A stretch of DNA of 64,000 bases from an uncultured Granulosicoccus sp. (lineage in GTDB: Bacteria; Pseudomonadota; Gammaproteobacteria; Granulosicoccales; Granulosicoccaceae), in the NCBI GenBank assembly GCA_947499955.1, contig CANMQI010000006.1, positions 310,001 to 374,000 on the forward strand, read 5' to 3'. The number at the start of each line of letters is the position of its first letter. Position 1 is the stretch's first letter. A program made the translations under genes and the position numbers. The notes beneath the pieces were generated by a model. It made no database searches, had not been told where the DNA came from, and saw only the letters and a program-made list of their open reading frames with translations. Below, in pieces: positions 26,840-41,400 of this stretch.

Positions 26840-28366
26840 CTACTTGCCTGCTTCTGCCGCCGCCTGTTCTTCAGCCTCGGCATCGGCAAACCAGCTCTCA
26901 CGTGCTTTCATGATCAAGGTGCCGGCAAGCTCTTCATCCATGCCCTGCACAACCATCAGGTCGTCAACCGACTGATCGGCCAGATCATCTATCGTCAATA
27001 TTTCATGAGAGGCCATTTCAAAGGCCAGCTCTTCACTCATGCCGTCCATCGCGACCAGCTCGGCCGATGGCGTATTGCCACCCAGCTTCTCTTCTGTCGC
27101 GATCGCCTTGGTCAGCAACGCATCCTGAGCGCGGCTTCGCAATTCGTCAACGATATCTTCTTCAAATTCGTCGATGTCGAGAAGTTCATCACGTGGTACA
27201 TAAGCGACTTCTTCTACGGTCGTGAATCCTTCCTGTACCAGAATCAGTGCCACTTCTTCATCGACGTCCAGCTGGTCGACAAATACCTGCAGTGTCGCCT
27301 TGGACTCTTCTTCACTCTTCTCTTCTGCTGCCGACTCGTCCATGACGTTCAGCGTCCAGCCAGTGAGCTCTGAAGCCAGGCGTACATTCTGCCCGCCTCG
27401 ACCGATAGCCAGAGACAATTTGTCATTTTCGACAGCAATGTCCATGCTGCCCTTGTCTTCGTCTACCACGATGCCCTTGACTTCCGCAGGCGCCATGGCG
27501 TTGATCACGAACTGAGCCGGATTCTCGTTATAGAGAATGATATCGATACGCTCGCCCGCCAGTTCGTTGGATACTGTCTGCACCCGAGAACCGCGCATTC
27601 CGACACAGGCACCCACCGGATCCAGACGAGGATCCAGTGATGAAACGGCGATCTTGGCGCGAGCGCTGGGATCACGTGCCGCCCCATTGATGACAATGAC
27701 GCCTTGGCCAACTTCCGGCACTTCAAGCTTGAACAGTTCGATCAGAAATTCCGGTGCGGTGCGAGTGACAAACAGCTGTGGGCCACGTGGCTCGCTACGA
27801 ACCTCGCGAAGATAACCACGCAGACGATCACCCGGGCGAACCGCTTCGCGTGGAATCATGTCCTCGCGGGATATATAGGCTTCGGCGTTACTTCCCAAGT
27901 CCAGATAGACACCACCACGCTCGAGACGCTTGACGATACCCATGACCAACTCGCCGACGCGGCTTCGATAGGCATCGACAACGCGTTCGCGCTCTGCCTC
28001 TCGTACCTTCTGCACGATGACCTGCTTGGCGGTCTGGGCGGCGATGCGTCCAAAGTCGACCGATTCGATTTCCTCTTCGACGTAGCCGCCGATTTCCAGC
28101 TCAGGCGCGTCATATTGCGCCGCAGACAAGGTGATTTGCCGCAATGGAAACTCCATTTCAGCATCATCGGCCACGATTTCCCAGCAACGGAATGTCTGGT
28201 AGTCGCCGGTGGTGCGATCGATGGAAACGCGCACTTCGATATCGCCGCCATGACGCTTGCGGGTAGCCGAAGCCAGCGCAGCCTCCAGGGCTTCGAAAAT
28301 AATACCTTCGTCAACGCCTTTCTCATTGGAAACGGCGTCAACAACGAGCAGAATATCTTTACTCAT
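26840..28366 (-). CDS. nusA: Transcription termination/antitermination factor NusA
   Basis: This 508-residue protein binds RNA polymerase and controls pausing, termination and antitermination. In order it has the N-terminal polymerase-binding domain ([17 protein letters not shown]), an S1 domain ([20 protein letters not shown]), two KH domains ([13 protein letters not shown] and [20 protein letters not shown]) and two C-terminal acidic helix-hairpin-helix repeats ([35 protein letters not shown]). These repeats occur in the gammaproteobacterial form. It starts at ATG 28366, 93 bp after rimP. Confidence 0.97.
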   Translation of the reverse strand: MSKDILLVVDAVSNEKGVDEGIIFEALEAALASATRKRHGGDIEVRVSIDRTTGDYQTFRCWEIVADDAEMEFPLRQITLSAAQYDAPELEIGGYVEEEIESVDFGRIAAQTAKQVIVQKVREAERERVVDAYRSRVGELVMGIVKRLERGGVYLDLGSNAEAYISREDMIPREAVRPGDRLRGYLREVRSEPRGPQLFVTRTAPEFLIELFKLEVPEVGQGVIVINGAARDPSARAKIAVSSLDPRLDPVGACVGMRGSRVQTVSNELAGERIDIILYNENPAQFVINAMAPAEVKGIVVDEDKGSMDIAVENDKLSLAIGRGGQNVRLASELTGWTLNVMDESAAEEKSEEESKATLQVFVDQLDVDEEVALILVQEGFTTVEEVAYVPRDELLDIDEFEEDIVDELRSRAQDALLTKAIATEEKLGGNTPSAELVAMDGMSEELAFEMASHEILTIDDLADQSVDDLMVVQGMDEELAGTLIMKARESWFADAEAEEQAAAEAGK

Positions 28367-28459
28367 TTCAACTGAGCCTCAATACGGAAGAACACACAGA
28401 TGCGCTCCTGATTAACGTTCGCGCCAGCTTTCGGGAAAACGGGCTCACGGCGTGATTCA

Positions 28460-28918
28460 TCATGACAACCGCCCGATGATGTGAGCCTGTTCGATATCAG
28501 AGATAGCCAGGTCATAGTCGATGTTATCGACCTCGACTGTTGCCACACCATCCTGAACGGAAATCAGCGGTCCCTTGAAATTGCGCCGACCACCCACGCC
28601 ATCAGACAGCCGCACCTTGACCATCTCGCCGATTTGCGCGGCAAAATGAGCTTCGGTAAACAACGGACGATCAACGCCCGGCGAGGAGACTTCCAGTAGA
28701 TAGGCACTCTTGATGGTGTCTTCAACATCCAGTACCGCATTCAGTTGTCGACTGACCGCTGCACAGTCTTCCATGACAATGCCTTCGGGCTTGTCGATGT
28801 AGACGCGCAGAGTCACGCCGTTCTCGGCCTGCCCGAATTCAGCGCCCACAAGCTCGTAACCGAGCCCGGTAACGACCGGTTCGACCACTGCTACTACTTG
28901 TGTACTGGCTCGTTGCAT
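28460..28918 (-). CDS. rimP: Ribosome maturation factor RimP
   Basis: This 152-residue protein helps assemble the 30S subunit and is the usual first gene of the nusA-infB operon. Family stretches are VEPVVTGLGYELVGAEF, VTLRVYIDKPEG, CAAVSRQLNAVLDVED and YLLEVSSPGVDRPL. I placed the start at ATG 28918 (MQRASTQVV); the longer frame upstream covers a hairpin and is not conserved-looking. Confidence 0.95.
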   Translation of the reverse strand: MQRASTQVVAVVEPVVTGLGYELVGAEFGQAENGVTLRVYIDKPEGIVMEDCAAVSRQLNAVLDVEDTIKSAYLLEVSSPGVDRPLFTEAHFAAQIGEMVKVRLSDGVGGRRNFKGPLISVQDGVATVEVDNIDYDLAISDIEQAHIIGRLS

Positions 28919-28956
28919 GCCTGAAAATTCCGCCTGAACTGTGAATACTGACCAAT

Positions 28957-28979
28957 GAAAAAGGCTCCCTTGGGAGCCT
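28957..28979 (-). terminator. Intrinsic terminator or attenuator 38 bp upstream of rimP
   Basis: Perfect eight-base arms (28962-28969, 28972-28979) with a two-base loop are followed on the minus strand by five to six T residues. It would end transcription arriving from the upstream leucine-catabolism operon. If the rimP promoter lies further upstream, it would instead act as an attenuator in the rimP leader. Sequence alone does not decide. Confidence 0.75.
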
Positions 28980-29254
28980 CTATTCAAACCTTTAGATGAC
29001 TGACTCGGCAGGCAAACAGCCCCTACCGGCTTGAGCAACGCTACTAGTGGTCAATGCCTTGGCATTCACGCAGGGAGTTCGTTACCAGCAATTGTCGGAA
29101 TCATACCATCACAGCGTGATCCTCGCCACTGTTCTGCCACGACTCGATTGACCAGGGTTCTGCTGCAAGGGTGATGCCTGACTGATGACCCATTACAGCC
29201 CCGAGACACCTTCTGGCGACCGCGGGCTGACGCAGACACGGCAAAGTACACGGC
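28980..29254. other. Intergenic region between the liu-type operon and rimP
   Basis: This is 275 bp without a supportable gene. Many gammaproteobacteria have a tRNA gene here; I looked on the minus strand for acceptor and T-arm patterns and found none. A 14-base palindrome (two 7-base arms) lies near 29055. The promoter of the ribosome-maturation operon is expected here. Confidence 0.4.
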
Positions 29255-31261
<2,007 letters not shown>

Positions 31262-31267
31262 GAGCGT

Positions 31268-32868
<1,601 letters not shown>

Positions 32869-32872
<4 letters not shown>

Positions 32873-34032
32873 GATGTTTCCCGGAACAGTTCGCGGCCAA
32901 TGAGCATGCGGCGAATCTCGCTGGTGCCGGCACCGATTTCGTACAGCTTGGCATCGCGCAGCAAACGCCCCGTCGGATAGTCATTGATATAGCCGTTGCC
33001 GCCCAGGGTCTGAATCGCCTCCAGTGCACACCAGGTGGCCTTTTCGGCGGAATACAGAATGCAACCGGCAGAATCCTTGCGCGTGGTTTCACCCCGATCG
33101 CAGGCTGCGGCCACCGCATAGACGTAGGCACGGCAGGCGCTGCTGGTGGAATACATGTCGGCCAGCTTGGCCTGCATCAACTGGAATTCACCAATCGACT
33201 GACCAAACTGCTTGCGTTCATGCACATACGGCACGACGACATCAAGACAGGCAGCCATGATGCCCAGCGGTCCGGCCGCCAGCACCACACGTTCATAGTC
33301 CAGGCCGGACATCAGCACGTTGACACCCTTGCCGACCCCCCCCAGCACATTGGCAGCGGGCACACGGCAATCCTCGAACACCAGTTCACAGGTGTTGGAA
33401 CCACGCATGCCCAGCTTGTCCAGCTTCTGGGCTGTGGTGAAACCCGGCATGCCGCGCTCGATCAGAAAAGCCGTGATGCCTCGCGCCTCGGCGGCAGGGT
33501 CGGTCTTGGCGTAAACAACCAGCGTACCGGCATCCGGCCCGTTGGTAATCCACATCTTGTTGCCATTGAGCACATAGTCGTCGCCATCAGCCTTGGCGGA
33601 GAGCTTCATGGAAACCACATCGGAGCCGGCGCCGGGCTCGGACATGGCCAGCGCTCCCACCACCTTTCCGGCAATCAGATCGGGCAGATAGCGGGCCTTC
33701 TGTTCCGCGGTGCCGTTTCGATTGATCTGATTGATGCACAGATTCGAATGCGCACCATAGGAAAGCCCTACCGAGGCACTCGCACGACTGATCTCTTCGA
33801 TGGCCACACAATGGGCAACGTAGCCCATGCCTGCTCCGCCTTCGCTCTCTGGCACCGTGATGCCGTGCAGGCCCAGCTCACCCATCGCTTCCCACAAGTC
33901 CTGCGGAAATTCATTGTCGCGATCGATCTGTGCGGCACGCGGTGCTATTTCCTCACGCGCAAACCGCGCAACCATCTCCCGCAAGGCATCAATTTCCTCT
34001 CCCAGTGAAAAACGCATACCGTTGTCGAACAT
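32869..34032 (-). CDS. liuA: Isovaleryl-CoA dehydrogenase
   Basis: This 387-residue flavoprotein oxidises isovaleryl-CoA to 3-methylcrotonyl-CoA and passes electrons to electron-transfer flavoprotein. Acyl-CoA dehydrogenase landmarks are [38 protein letters not shown], the FAD-site stretch [11 protein letters not shown] and the C-terminal [20 protein letters not shown]. The Glu in [17 protein letters not shown] fits the catalytic position of isovaleryl-CoA dehydrogenases. Its product is the substrate of the two genes downstream. It starts 29 bp after the oxidoreductase gene. Confidence 0.93.
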
Positions 34033-34061
34033 ATCCTACCCCTCCAGGTCATCAGGCATCA

Positions 34062-37000
34062 TCAGGCGGCGCGTGGCTGCACGGCCTGCTCTTTGGACGT
34101 GAATTTCAGCAAGGCTGTCTCGCGAATGGCCTCCGCCTTCTGCATTGCCTCGTGCTTGACGATGCCGTAGCCCCGTATGGACGACGGCACACTCAGCAAC
34201 AACAAGGCACGCTCGACATTACCATTGTCAAGCTTCTGCAACACCAGATCCATGTCTTGCTCGTAGCGTCGGATCCATTCGCGCTCCCTCTGGCGCTCTT
34301 CGGTACGCCCGAAGATATCCATCTTCGTACCGCGGAAGCGTTTTCCCTTTTGCAGGATATTCAGTACCGACAATATCCATGGACCAAAGGCACGTTTGCG
34401 AGGACGCCCGTCAACTGGTGGTCCACCCAGAACCGGCGGTGCCAGGTGCAAGCGGATGGCGTAGTCACCTTCGAATGTCTCCGTGAGTTGCTCACGAAAC
34501 GAGGGCAATGAATACAATCGTGCAACCTCGTACTCGTCCTTGTAGGCCAGCAATCGTGCGTACTGAGTGGCCACCAGTTTCGGCAACATCTCGTCCAGAC
34601 CCAATGCCTCGCAACGCGTGCGAACGAGATTGACGCGTTGTTCATAGCGTTGCGCCAGATCGGCATCCTGGTAGTCCGTCAGATGGCGCATGCGCTGGGT
34701 CACCAGGCCGTCAAGCGTTGCCACTTCACGCAGCTCGGCACTCTGCGCAGACTCTTCCTGATCCACCTTGCCCGAGAACAGCGACGGTTCCAGCGCCAGA
34801 CGACGCCCCCAATGGAAGGCCGCCCGGTTCGCCTTGACCGCGACACCGTTGAGCTCGATGGCCGAATCCAGCGCCTCGAAGCTGATCGGGACAAGCCCGC
34901 TCTGCCAGGCATAACCGAGCATCATGATATTCGTGGCAATGGCATCTCCGATCCGCTCTTCCGCGGCAGCACCAAAGCGATGAAAATGTACGCTGGATTT
35001 CGAATCCCGTGCCACTCGGGACTCCACCTCGCTGTACTTGAAGTCGATATCACCGTGTTTCACGAAGCTGGCTACCGGCGCGGTGGATGTATTCAGAACA
35101 GTGGCTGTTCTGTCGGGGTTGCACAGCACGATGCCGTCCTTTGACGCGGCGACCACCGCATCAGCGGCAATCAACAGATCCGCTCCTCCGGCGACGATAT
35201 GCGGACTGGTGACCATGGAGGGCTCTCTGGCCAGACGAACATGGCTCAGTACGGCGCCGCCTTTCTGTGCAAGACCTGCCATATCCAGAATCATCGAGGC
35301 ATTGCCATCGATATGCGCCGCCATACCCAGCAAGGCGCCTATCGTCAGTACTCCAGTGCCCCCCACACCCGTCACCGCGATGTTCCAGGGAATGTCGGTC
35401 ATCGGCGGGACAACCGGCATGGGCAGCTCTTCCGCGGTAGCCTCTTCCAGCACCACCGTTTTCTTGCGCAGCTGCCCGCCTTCGATGGTCACGAATGAGG
35501 GGCAGAAACCCTTTAGACAGGAGAAATCCTTGTTGCACGACGACTGATTGATCTTGCGCTTGCGGCCCATGGCTGTTTCCAGCGGCTCGATGGAGACACA
35601 ATTGGACTGCTCGGAGCAATCACCACAGCCTTCACACACATCGCTGTTGATGACGACACGACGTGCAGGGTCTTCCATCAATCCACGCTTGCGTCGACGC
35701 CGCTTCTCGGCTGCACAGGTCTGGGCATAGACAATGGCATTGCAGCCCGTCAGTTCGCGCAAGCTGCGCTGCACGGTGTCCATTTCATCACGGTGACGAA
35801 TCAGCGTGCCGGGTGGTAGCTCAGAGGCCGAGAACTGTTCCGGATCATCGCTGACCACATAGATCGGGGAGACACCTTCGGCATGCAACTGCTGGGCAAT
35901 CAACTGCGCAGACAGTTCACCGTCAACTGTCTGACCTCCTGTCATGGCCACCGCATCGTTGTACAGGATCTTGTAGGTGATATTGACACCGGCCGCCTGG
36001 GAGGCGCGAATGGCCAGCAGGCCCGAGTGGAAATACGTACCGTCACCCAGGTTGACGAAGCGATGCTTCTCATTGGTGTAGTGACTGATGCTGGTCCAGG
36101 GCACGCCTTCGCCGCCCATCTGCGTGAATGTGTCGGTCTCCCGGTCCATCCACTGCACCATGTAGTGACAACCGATACCGGCCATCGCCTTCGACCCTTC
36201 GGGCACCTTGGTAGAGGTATTGTGCGGACACCCTGAACAGAACCAGGGTTGACGTTCGATCGGTGCGACATGGGCGGCACGTTCATCGGCGCGGCGCTGC
36301 AGGTAGGCGAGTCGCTCCTCGATACGTTTTTTCAGCGATTCGTCCAGCGGCAGGCGAAGCACTCTGCTGGCAATGGCACGAGCCACTCTTGATGTACTCA
36401 ACGCCACCGACAATGGCAGGAAATGCTGATCCTTCTCGTCGAACTTGCCAACGATACGAGGTCGGACATCGGCCCGCCAGTTGAACAGTTGCTGCTTGAT
36501 CTGGTTCTCGATGATTTCGCGCCGTTCCTCGATGATCAGCACCTCATCCAGACCTTCGGAGAATTCACGAATTCCAACCGGTTCCAGCGGCCATGGCATG
36601 CGCACCTTGTACAGTCGCAGACCGATGTCCCGCGCTGCCGACTCATCGATACCGAGCTCGGCCAGCGCCTGTCGCACATCCTCGAAAGCCTTGCCGGTTG
36701 CCACGATACCAAAGCGGGCGTCGGGACAGTCCATGACCACCTGATCGATCTTGTTGGCTCGGGCAAAGGCCAATGCTGCGTAGGCCTTGTGTTCCTGCAG
36801 ACGATCATCCTGTACCAGCGGTGGATCAGGCCAGCGGATGTTCAGACCACCACGCGGCATCTCGAAATCTTCGGGAATCACGAAAGGTGCGAGCTCGTTA
36901 CCCAATGACACCACGGCGCTGGTTTCCACCGTGTCCGAGATGACCTTGTAGCCTACCCAGCAGCCGGAGAAGCGGGACATGGCTATGCCGAAGAGACCCA

Positions 37001-37541
37001 CTTCAATGAATTCATGAATGGACGAGGGATACAGGACCGGCATGACCGCTGCCATGAAGGCATGGTCGGACTGATGCGGCAAGGTGGAGGACTTGGCCGT
37101 GTGATCATCACCAGCAAGACACAGAACACCCCCGTGGGCGGATGAACCTGCAGCGTTGCCATGCTTGAAGACATCACCACAACGGTCCACGCCAGGTCCC
37201 TTGCCATACCAATAGCCGACCACACCCTCACGATTTGCCTGATGAGACAAGGGCACCTGCTGCGTACCCCAGATGGCGGTGGCCGCCATGTCTTCGTTGA
37301 TACCGGGCTGGAACCTGACATCGAAAGTATCCAGATAGTTCTTTGCACGTTCCAGCTGCTGGTCATAAGCACCCAGCGGGGAACCGCGATAACCCGTCAC
37401 GAAGGCTGCCGTGTTGAGGCCTTCTGCACGATCGCGTCGCATCTGCGCCATCGGCAGTCTGACCAACGCCTGCGTACCGGTCATGAAGACACTACCGGTC
37501 TCTGCCGTGTACTTGTCCTCGAGGTTGTGCGATTTACCCAT
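34062..37541 (-). CDS. Fused indolepyruvate/2-oxoacid:ferredoxin oxidoreductase
   Basis: This 1159-residue protein fuses the two IOR subunits and would convert a 2-oxoacid and CoA to an acyl-CoA, with electrons going to ferredoxin. The N-terminal half has pyrimidine-binding and thiamine-diphosphate parts (GTQALVRLP, GVVGYWYGKGPGVDRCGD, HFVNLGDGTYFHSGLLAI in part). An Fe-S stretch CEGCGDCSEQSNC lies near residue 635, with further Cys in SSCNKDFSCLKGFCPSF. The gamma-type domain begins at ITGV-like AVTGVGGTGVLTIGALLG. The C-terminus carries the extra domain common in proteobacterial fused forms. ATG 37541 has GGAGAGGA upstream. It leads the isovaleryl-CoA operon, so it may make isovaleryl-CoA from the leucine 2-oxoacid; that substrate is inferred. 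Confidence 0.88.
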   Translation of the reverse strand: MGKSHNLEDKYTAETGSVFMTGTQALVRLPMAQMRRDRAEGLNTAAFVTGYRGSPLGAYDQQLERAKNYLDTFDVRFQPGINEDMAATAIWGTQQVPLSHQANREGVVGYWYGKGPGVDRCGDVFKHGNAAGSSAHGGVLCLAGDDHTAKSSTLPHQSDHAFMAAVMPVLYPSSIHEFIEVGLFGIAMSRFSGCWVGYKVISDTVETSAVVSLGNELAPFVIPEDFEMPRGGLNIRWPDPPLVQDDRLQEHKAYAALAFARANKIDQVVMDCPDARFGIVATGKAFEDVRQALAELGIDESAARDIGLRLYKVRMPWPLEPVGIREFSEGLDEVLIIEERREIIENQIKQQLFNWRADVRPRIVGKFDEKDQHFLPLSVALSTSRVARAIASRVLRLPLDESLKKRIEERLAYLQRRADERAAHVAPIERQPWFCSGCPHNTSTKVPEGSKAMAGIGCHYMVQWMDRETDTFTQMGGEGVPWTSISHYTNEKHRFVNLGDGTYFHSGLLAIRASQAAGVNITYKILYNDAVAMTGGQTVDGELSAQLIAQQLHAEGVSPIYVVSDDPEQFSASELPPGTLIRHRDEMDTVQRSLRELTGCNAIVYAQTCAAEKRRRRKRGLMEDPARRVVINSDVCEGCGDCSEQSNCVSIEPLETAMGRKRKINQSSCNKDFSCLKGFCPSFVTIEGGQLRKKTVVLEEATAEELPMPVVPPMTDIPWNIAVTGVGGTGVLTIGALLGMAAHIDGNASMILDMAGLAQKGGAVLSHVRLAREPSMVTSPHIVAGGADLLIAADAVVAASKDGIVLCNPDRTATVLNTSTAPVASFVKHGDIDFKYSEVESRVARDSKSSVHFHRFGAAAEERIGDAIATNIMMLGYAWQSGLVPISFEALDSAIELNGVAVKANRAAFHWGRRLALEPSLFSGKVDQEESAQSAELREVATLDGLVTQRMRHLTDYQDADLAQRYEQRVNLVRTRCEALGLDEMLPKLVATQYARLLAYKDEYEVARLYSLPSFREQLTETFEGDYAIRLHLAPPVLGGPPVDGRPRKRAFGPWILSVLNILQKGKRFRGTKMDIFGRTEERQREREWIRRYEQDMDLVLQKLDNGNVERALLLLSVPSSIRGYGIVKHEAMQKAEAIRETALLKFTSKEQAVQPRAA

Positions 37542-37569
37542 GGTCCTCTCCAAACATGTTATTGCGCCA

Positions 37570-37591
37570 GTCTGCACCCAAATCGGCAGAC
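37570..37591. promoter_or_regulatory. Inverted repeat, candidate operator of the divergent Lrp/IOR promoter region
   Basis: Six-base arms GTCTGC and GCAGAC are separated by 10 bp in the 137-bp gap between the oxidoreductase and the Lrp-type regulator. Lrp/AsnC proteins bind imperfect palindromes and often control the divergent neighbour. The arms are short, so chance is possible. Confidence 0.3.
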
Positions 37592-37678
37592 AAGGCCATG
37601 CGATTTTCATCGCCTGCGAGTGCTATTATGTTATTTCATCCTAATTACTGTCGGTCTTGCGAAACAAACATCCTAGAC

Positions 37679-38134
37679 ATGCCTGACACCATCGATCTGA
37701 AGTTATTGCGCGCCTTGCAGGCCGAGCCCACTCTAAGCGTAGCCGAACTGGGAGAGCGTATCGGTCTCAGTCACACACCCTGTTGGCGTCGCGTCAAGAA
37801 GCTCGAAGCAGAAGGCTTGATAAAAGGACGCAGCGTGTTGCTGGACGCGGAAGCCCTCGGTTTTCCCATCACGGTTTTCTGCTTCATTCGCCTCAAGCAA
37901 CACGACAGAGCCAGTATGGATGCCTTCGAGGAGAGTGCACGCGTTCATCCCAATATCATGCAGTGCTATACCATGTCGGGCGAACAGGATTATCTGCTCA
38001 GAATACTGGCCCCTTCCATCAAGGCCTACGAAAGGCTGTTGAAGAACGACCTGCTGAGCCTGCCCGGCGTTGGCCAGATGAACTCCTCCTTTGCCATGAG
38101 TGAAATCAAGAATACGCTGGATCTGCCGATCTGA
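37679..38134 (+). CDS. Lrp/AsnC-family transcriptional regulator
   Basis: This 151-residue regulator has the N-terminal helix-turn-helix (LKLLRALQAEPTLSVAELGERIGLSHTPCWRRVKKLE) and a C-terminal ligand-binding RAM domain (VHPNIMQCYTMSGEQDYLLRI). I placed the start at ATG 37679, where the family begins; an upstream frame has no similarity. It is divergent from the ferredoxin oxidoreductase operon, so it is the probable local regulator, responding to an amino acid such as leucine. The ligand is inferred from context. Confidence 0.92.
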   Translation: MPDTIDLKLLRALQAEPTLSVAELGERIGLSHTPCWRRVKKLEAEGLIKGRSVLLDAEALGFPITVFCFIRLKQHDRASMDAFEESARVHPNIMQCYTMSGEQDYLLRILAPSIKAYERLLKNDLLSLPGVGQMNSSFAMSEIKNTLDLPI

Positions 38135-38400
38135 ACACCCGCTCAGGGCATCCATCGAGTGGGCAGAAAAGCCAATTGATATTGCCCGGTGAGCAAGGTC
38201 TAATGAGGCAGGTTGCAGCAATGGCAACCACCACCAGAAGTAGAGCAATGCATGGCACTTGACGATTCTGTCTGTCTGCTCGTTCCCTGCGTCACCCTTC
38301 AGACCGGCAAGCTGGACGACTGCAGAAAACCTGACGAGCAGATCGACGTTAGTACCTCACCCTGCACGCGGCCATTGTCGTCCCGGCATACGGCGGCACT

Positions 38401-41400
38401 CTATGCTGCCGAGTCGATGTAATCACTGATGGTCGTGGTAGCACGGGTCATGGCCGATTCAAGCTTGTCGGCATCTTCCGCACTCAGCGGATTGCGCGCA
38501 TCGTTGCACGCTGTCTGAAACTCCCCGCACAGTTTCCAGACTTCAAGCGAGCCTACCGACAAGGACCCCGACTTGAGCTGGTGTGACAGCTGATCCACCG
38601 ACTGCCAGTCTCCATGACGAAGCGAGCTGGCCAGACGTGCGCCAACGTTCTGCAAGGAGGCGATATACTCCTGCAGACACTCGACCAGCACGTCAGGATC
38701 GTCGCCCAGTAGCGACACCAACGCGTCAGGATCAAAAACAGGTACGTCATTGGCTTCATCCTTCGCAGTGTCGTTGGCAGCAACGGCCGTAGACTCTGTG
38801 ACATTGCTACCGACATCGACATCGATGCTCCTTACCGCTGCGCTTCCCACGCTTGATTCAGCAGCCGCACTCTCTGTCTCCAGCGCTCGGGTCTGTGGTT
38901 CGATGAACCTGTCAAGCGCCTCTCGCAACAGCTGCAACCTTACCGGCTTGGTCAGGTAGTCATCCACCCCTGCCTCCTCGGCACGTCGTGTTTCACCATT
39001 CAGCGCATTGGCCGTCAGGGCCATCACAGGGGTTCTCTGGCGCCCCTGCTCCACTTCTTCCTCTCTGATTTTGCGCGTCAGAGTGTATCCATCCATGACT
39101 GGCATGTGCAGATCCGTGCACACCAGGCCATAGTGGCGCTCGCGCCACAACTCGAGAGCTTCCGCCCCGTTGTCAACGAATTCCGCAGTATGACCGAGCA
39201 AGCTCAACTGCCGGCGCAGCACCATTCTGTTGACCGGATCATCCTCTACAACCAGAATCAAGCGACCTGCTGATAACGCAGCCCTGGCACTAAGACATAC
39301 AGCTCTTTGTGACGCTGGCTCATCGACATCTGCATACAGCACTTCCGGAGACGCCCGACCCACAGCAATGGTGACCGCCTCGAGCAGTGTGTCGCGTCGC
39401 AGACCGTCAAAATCGATGACAATGGATTCCAACCCGACCGTGCCTCCCTGAGCCATAATGGACGCACGTCTGATATCCACCCGTTGACGGCAGGAATCGC
39501 TGACCAGCAGCACATGCCGAATGTCCATGGAATCATCCGACTCGGTATCAAGGATCGGCGAGGCGCTCTTCATACCTGAACGCAACAACACCACTGGCTC
39601 ATCGATCGAGGAGGCAATTTCCAGAATTTCTTCCAGCCCAGAGACCTGGTGAACAGTAGCCCCAGCGGACTCCAGATACTTGCCCATATCCTCTGCATCG
39701 TATTCATCTGCCTGCGTGACCAGGCAGACAACATCTTTCAGGTCCTGATGTTGTAGCACCCATGCATCCTCGGAAAGTGTCAAAGGCAGAACCACCGTGA
39801 ATGTCGACCCTTTCCCCAATTCACTCTCGACCGAGATGTCGCCGCCCAGCAGACCCACTATGCGTTTGCAGATCGTCAGCCCCAGTCCGGAACCGCCAAA
39901 GCGTCTGGTGGTTGACGACTCTGCCTGCACGAAGGAATCGAAGATGTTGTCCAGGGTGCTGGCGGCCATACCGACCCCATTGTCACTGATGGAAATCTGC
40001 ACACAAAGAGGCTTGATGGAACTCAACTCGACGCGCACCTTCACACGTCCGATTCGATCACCTCGCCCACCACTGAATTTCACGGCGTTGCCAATCAGGT
40101 TGTTCAATATCTGTCGAATGCGGGTGGGGTCGGCAATCACCTTGTCGGGGATAGCGGGGTCGATGAACTGAGTCAGAATGACATTGCCTTTTCTGGCTAC
40201 CGGCACGGATGAACTGACGACACTCTCCACCAGCTGTTCCAGCTGTACTTCGGTTTCCTCCATCTCGAAATGCCCGGCTTCGATCTTGGAAAAATCCAGA
40301 ATGTCGTCGATGATCCTCAACAATGAAAAGGCTGAATCCTGCACCGTCTGCAGTGATCTTTTCTGTTCCTTGCTCACCGACTCCGACATCAGTACTTCGA
40401 CCATGCCGACCACCCCGTTCATGGGGGTTCGTATCTCATGGCTCATGGCTGCCAGAAACGATGACTTTGCCTTGTTGGCTTCTTCCGCAGCCAGTCTGGC
40501 ACTCTCCAATTCCCGGTTGACCTCCTTCAGGCTTCGAGTGCGCTGTTTGACGCGGCTCTCCAGCTCATCATTCATGCGACTGATGCGGTCCTGACTGATC
40601 TTCAACTGCGTGATGTCGGCAGCGACTGCCAACACGATATTCTCTGACGAACTGTTGGATGCAATGGCAAGCTTGCCGATACTGAACCATCTCGGGTCAC
40701 CGTCAACGTCGTAAATCCTCTGTACCGAGTCCGATCGAATTTCTGTCTCGATAACCTCCAGGTTTTCCTTGAGTTCACTGCTGGCGAGTGGTCCGATCTG
40801 CAACGGTTCGCCAGTAAAAACCGTGTCTCCGGCAGCAATCAACTGCTCGGGTGTCACGCCATACAGACCTTCCGAATACGCCTTGTTGGCAAGTACATAC
40901 TTCCCGTTTCGGTCTCTGGCGCTGATCAGGTTGGGAATATTGTCGATGACGTCTCGCAGAAAATCTTGCTGCCGCTTCAGTCTCTCCAGCGCATAACGTT
41001 GCTCGGTGATGTCCCGCATGGACACCACAGCCCCGGTCTTTTCTCCATCCCTGTCGGGCAAGGGCCCGCCGCTGGCGAGAACATAGCGACGTTTTTTCCC
41101 CTTCGCTTCGATACAGAATTCCACATCCCTGATGGATTCACCATTGACGGCCCGATGCAAGGGACGCGCTGACCATGACAGAGCTGTAGTACCGTCCGGT
41201 TCCAGAAACTGGAAGAAGTTCGACCAGCGCTCCCTGGGAATGATGCGCAAGTCTCCCGCATGCCACTCCCGGGCTGTCTTGTTGAATATGGTGATATTCA
41301 TCTCGGCATCACAGGAGACCACGCTCTCTGCCAGATTCTCCAGCAACACCAGGTTGAGATCCTCCTGCTTGCGCAGTTCGGAGGTACGCTGCGTCACCCG

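Noticed and set aside
28980-29110. Possible tRNA gene upstream of rimP
   Set aside because: A tRNA is common here in gammaproteobacteria, but no acceptor stem, T-loop or anticodon arm could be assembled on either strand.
38213-38422. Small plus-strand frame between the Lrp regulator and the hybrid kinase
   Set aside because: No ribosome site, no regular secondary-structure pattern, and it overlaps the kinase 3' end.
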